From an uncultured Alphaproteobacteria bacterium (GTDB taxonomy: Bacteria > Pseudomonadota > Alphaproteobacteria > UBA7887), in NCBI GenBank assembly GCA_913044255.1, contig CAJWOI010000195.1, positions 1 to 5,735 of the forward strand: a stretch of 5,735 nt of DNA, read 5' to 3'. Below the pieces are notes generated by a model. The model saw only the letters and a list, made by a program, of their open reading frames with translations. It ran no database searches and was not told where the DNA came from. Below are positions 5,345 through 5,735 of this stretch, piece after piece. Within the stretch, counting starts at the first letter, position 1, and each line of letters starts with the position of its first letter. Both the position numbers and the translations under genes were made by a program.

Positions 5345-5735
5345 TCAATCCGTTGACCTGATCATGTCCGCTGCTTTCTCGCCAATCATCAGACAGTTCG
5401 CATTCAGATTCCCACTCACCACAAAAGGCATAATCGATGCATCTACAACATAAAGGCCATCAATACCATGTACCTGAAGCCTGTGGTCAACCACCGCGTC
5501 GCCATCATTACCCATTTTGCAGGTACCGGCAGGATGATACACACCCAATGAGGTCTCGCGAATAAATGCGCGCCAGTCGTCATCGGTTTGTACTTCATCA
5601 CCCGGAGATTGCTCTTCGATAGCATATTGAGCCATAGGTTCCGTCTGAAATATTTTTCGCTGGAATCTTCCACCGGTCATCAGTGCGTCAACATCGCGAT
5701 CATCACTAAAAAGATTTGGTTGAATCAAAGGTGGG
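5345..5735 (-). CDS. GMC-family FAD oxidoreductase (choline dehydrogenase-like), C-terminal end (5' part outside window)
   Basis: C-terminal 129 residues of a glucose-methanol-choline family flavoprotein, which oxidises alcohols to aldehydes or further. The visible part is the end of the substrate-binding domain and the return to the FAD-binding domain. PPLIQPN at the edge matches the family's usual P-x-I-x-x-N-(Y/L) segment. YHPAGTCKMG contains the predicted catalytic His (codon 5534-5536). LQVHGIDGLYVVDASIMP is the conserved FAD-binding strand. GNLNANCLMIGEKAADMI contains the predicted second catalytic residue, Asn (codon 5402-5404), 44 residues after the His, the same spacing as His466/Asn510 of choline oxidase. 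The gene ends with TGA at 5345; family members are about 530-560 residues, so roughly three quarters lies beyond the window. The product is probably cytoplasmic and may feed electrons to a quinone or other acceptor. The substrate is unknown: choline, other alcohols and polyethylene glycol are all used by relatives. Confidence 0.93.
   Translation of the reverse strand, partial: PPLIQPNLFSDDRDVDALMTGGRFQRKIFQTEPMAQYAIEEQSPGDEVQTDDDWRAFIRETSLGVYHPAGTCKMGNDGDAVVDHRLQVHGIDGLYVVDASIMPFVVSGNLNANCLMIGEKAADMIRSTD

Noticed and set aside
1..5735. RNA genes, CRISPR arrays, insertion sequences or phage genes
   Set aside because: No tRNA- or rRNA-like stretch, regularly spaced repeat array, transposase motif or integrase motif was seen on either strand.

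Overview
The window looks like bacterial chromosome, most likely from a proteobacterium with a heterotrophic lifestyle. Protein style supports this (GMC-type dehydrogenase, enolase-superfamily enzyme, HyuA-type hydantoinase, ABM-fold monooxygenase). I cannot place it to genus from sequence alone. Base composition is moderate by eye. The enolase-superfamily gene looks richer in G+C than the MORN and hydantoinase genes, but I did not compute this.

All six genes I can support lie on the minus strand, so transcription runs from high to low coordinates. In that order they are: the C-terminal end of a GMC-family FAD oxidoreductase (5345-5735, runs off the right edge); a small ABM-domain protein with a perfect Shine-Dalgarno sequence (4859-5167); a mandelate racemase/muconate lactonizing enzyme family protein (3342-4478); a MORN-repeat protein (2337-3131); a fold-type III PLP enzyme of the D-serine dehydratase/D-threonine aldolase family (1154-2248); and the N-terminal half of a HyuA-type hydantoinase/oxoprolinase (1-1055, runs off the left edge). 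Gaps are about 177, 380, 210, 88 and 98 bases. This is a co-directional cluster rather than a tightly packed operon. The PLP enzyme/hydantoinase pair is the likeliest to be co-transcribed.

The enzymes suggest catabolism of small organic acids or amino-acid derivatives: oxidation (GMC), alpha-proton abstraction for epimerisation or dehydration (enolase superfamily), ATP-dependent opening of a cyclic amide (HyuA), and PLP-dependent dehydration or aldol cleavage of a D-hydroxy amino acid. No substrate can be fixed from the sequence. The MORN protein has no obvious place in such a pathway and is the odd one out.

The points most worth a second look are the altered catalytic residues of the enolase-superfamily enzyme, the two-block MORN protein inserted in an enzyme cluster, a near-identical hairpin repeat bracketing the enolase-superfamily gene, the His-x-Cys metal motif of the PLP enzyme, and palindromes or repeats before several start codons. 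I found no RNA gene, CRISPR array, insertion sequence or phage gene. No clearly new defence or mobile system is visible.
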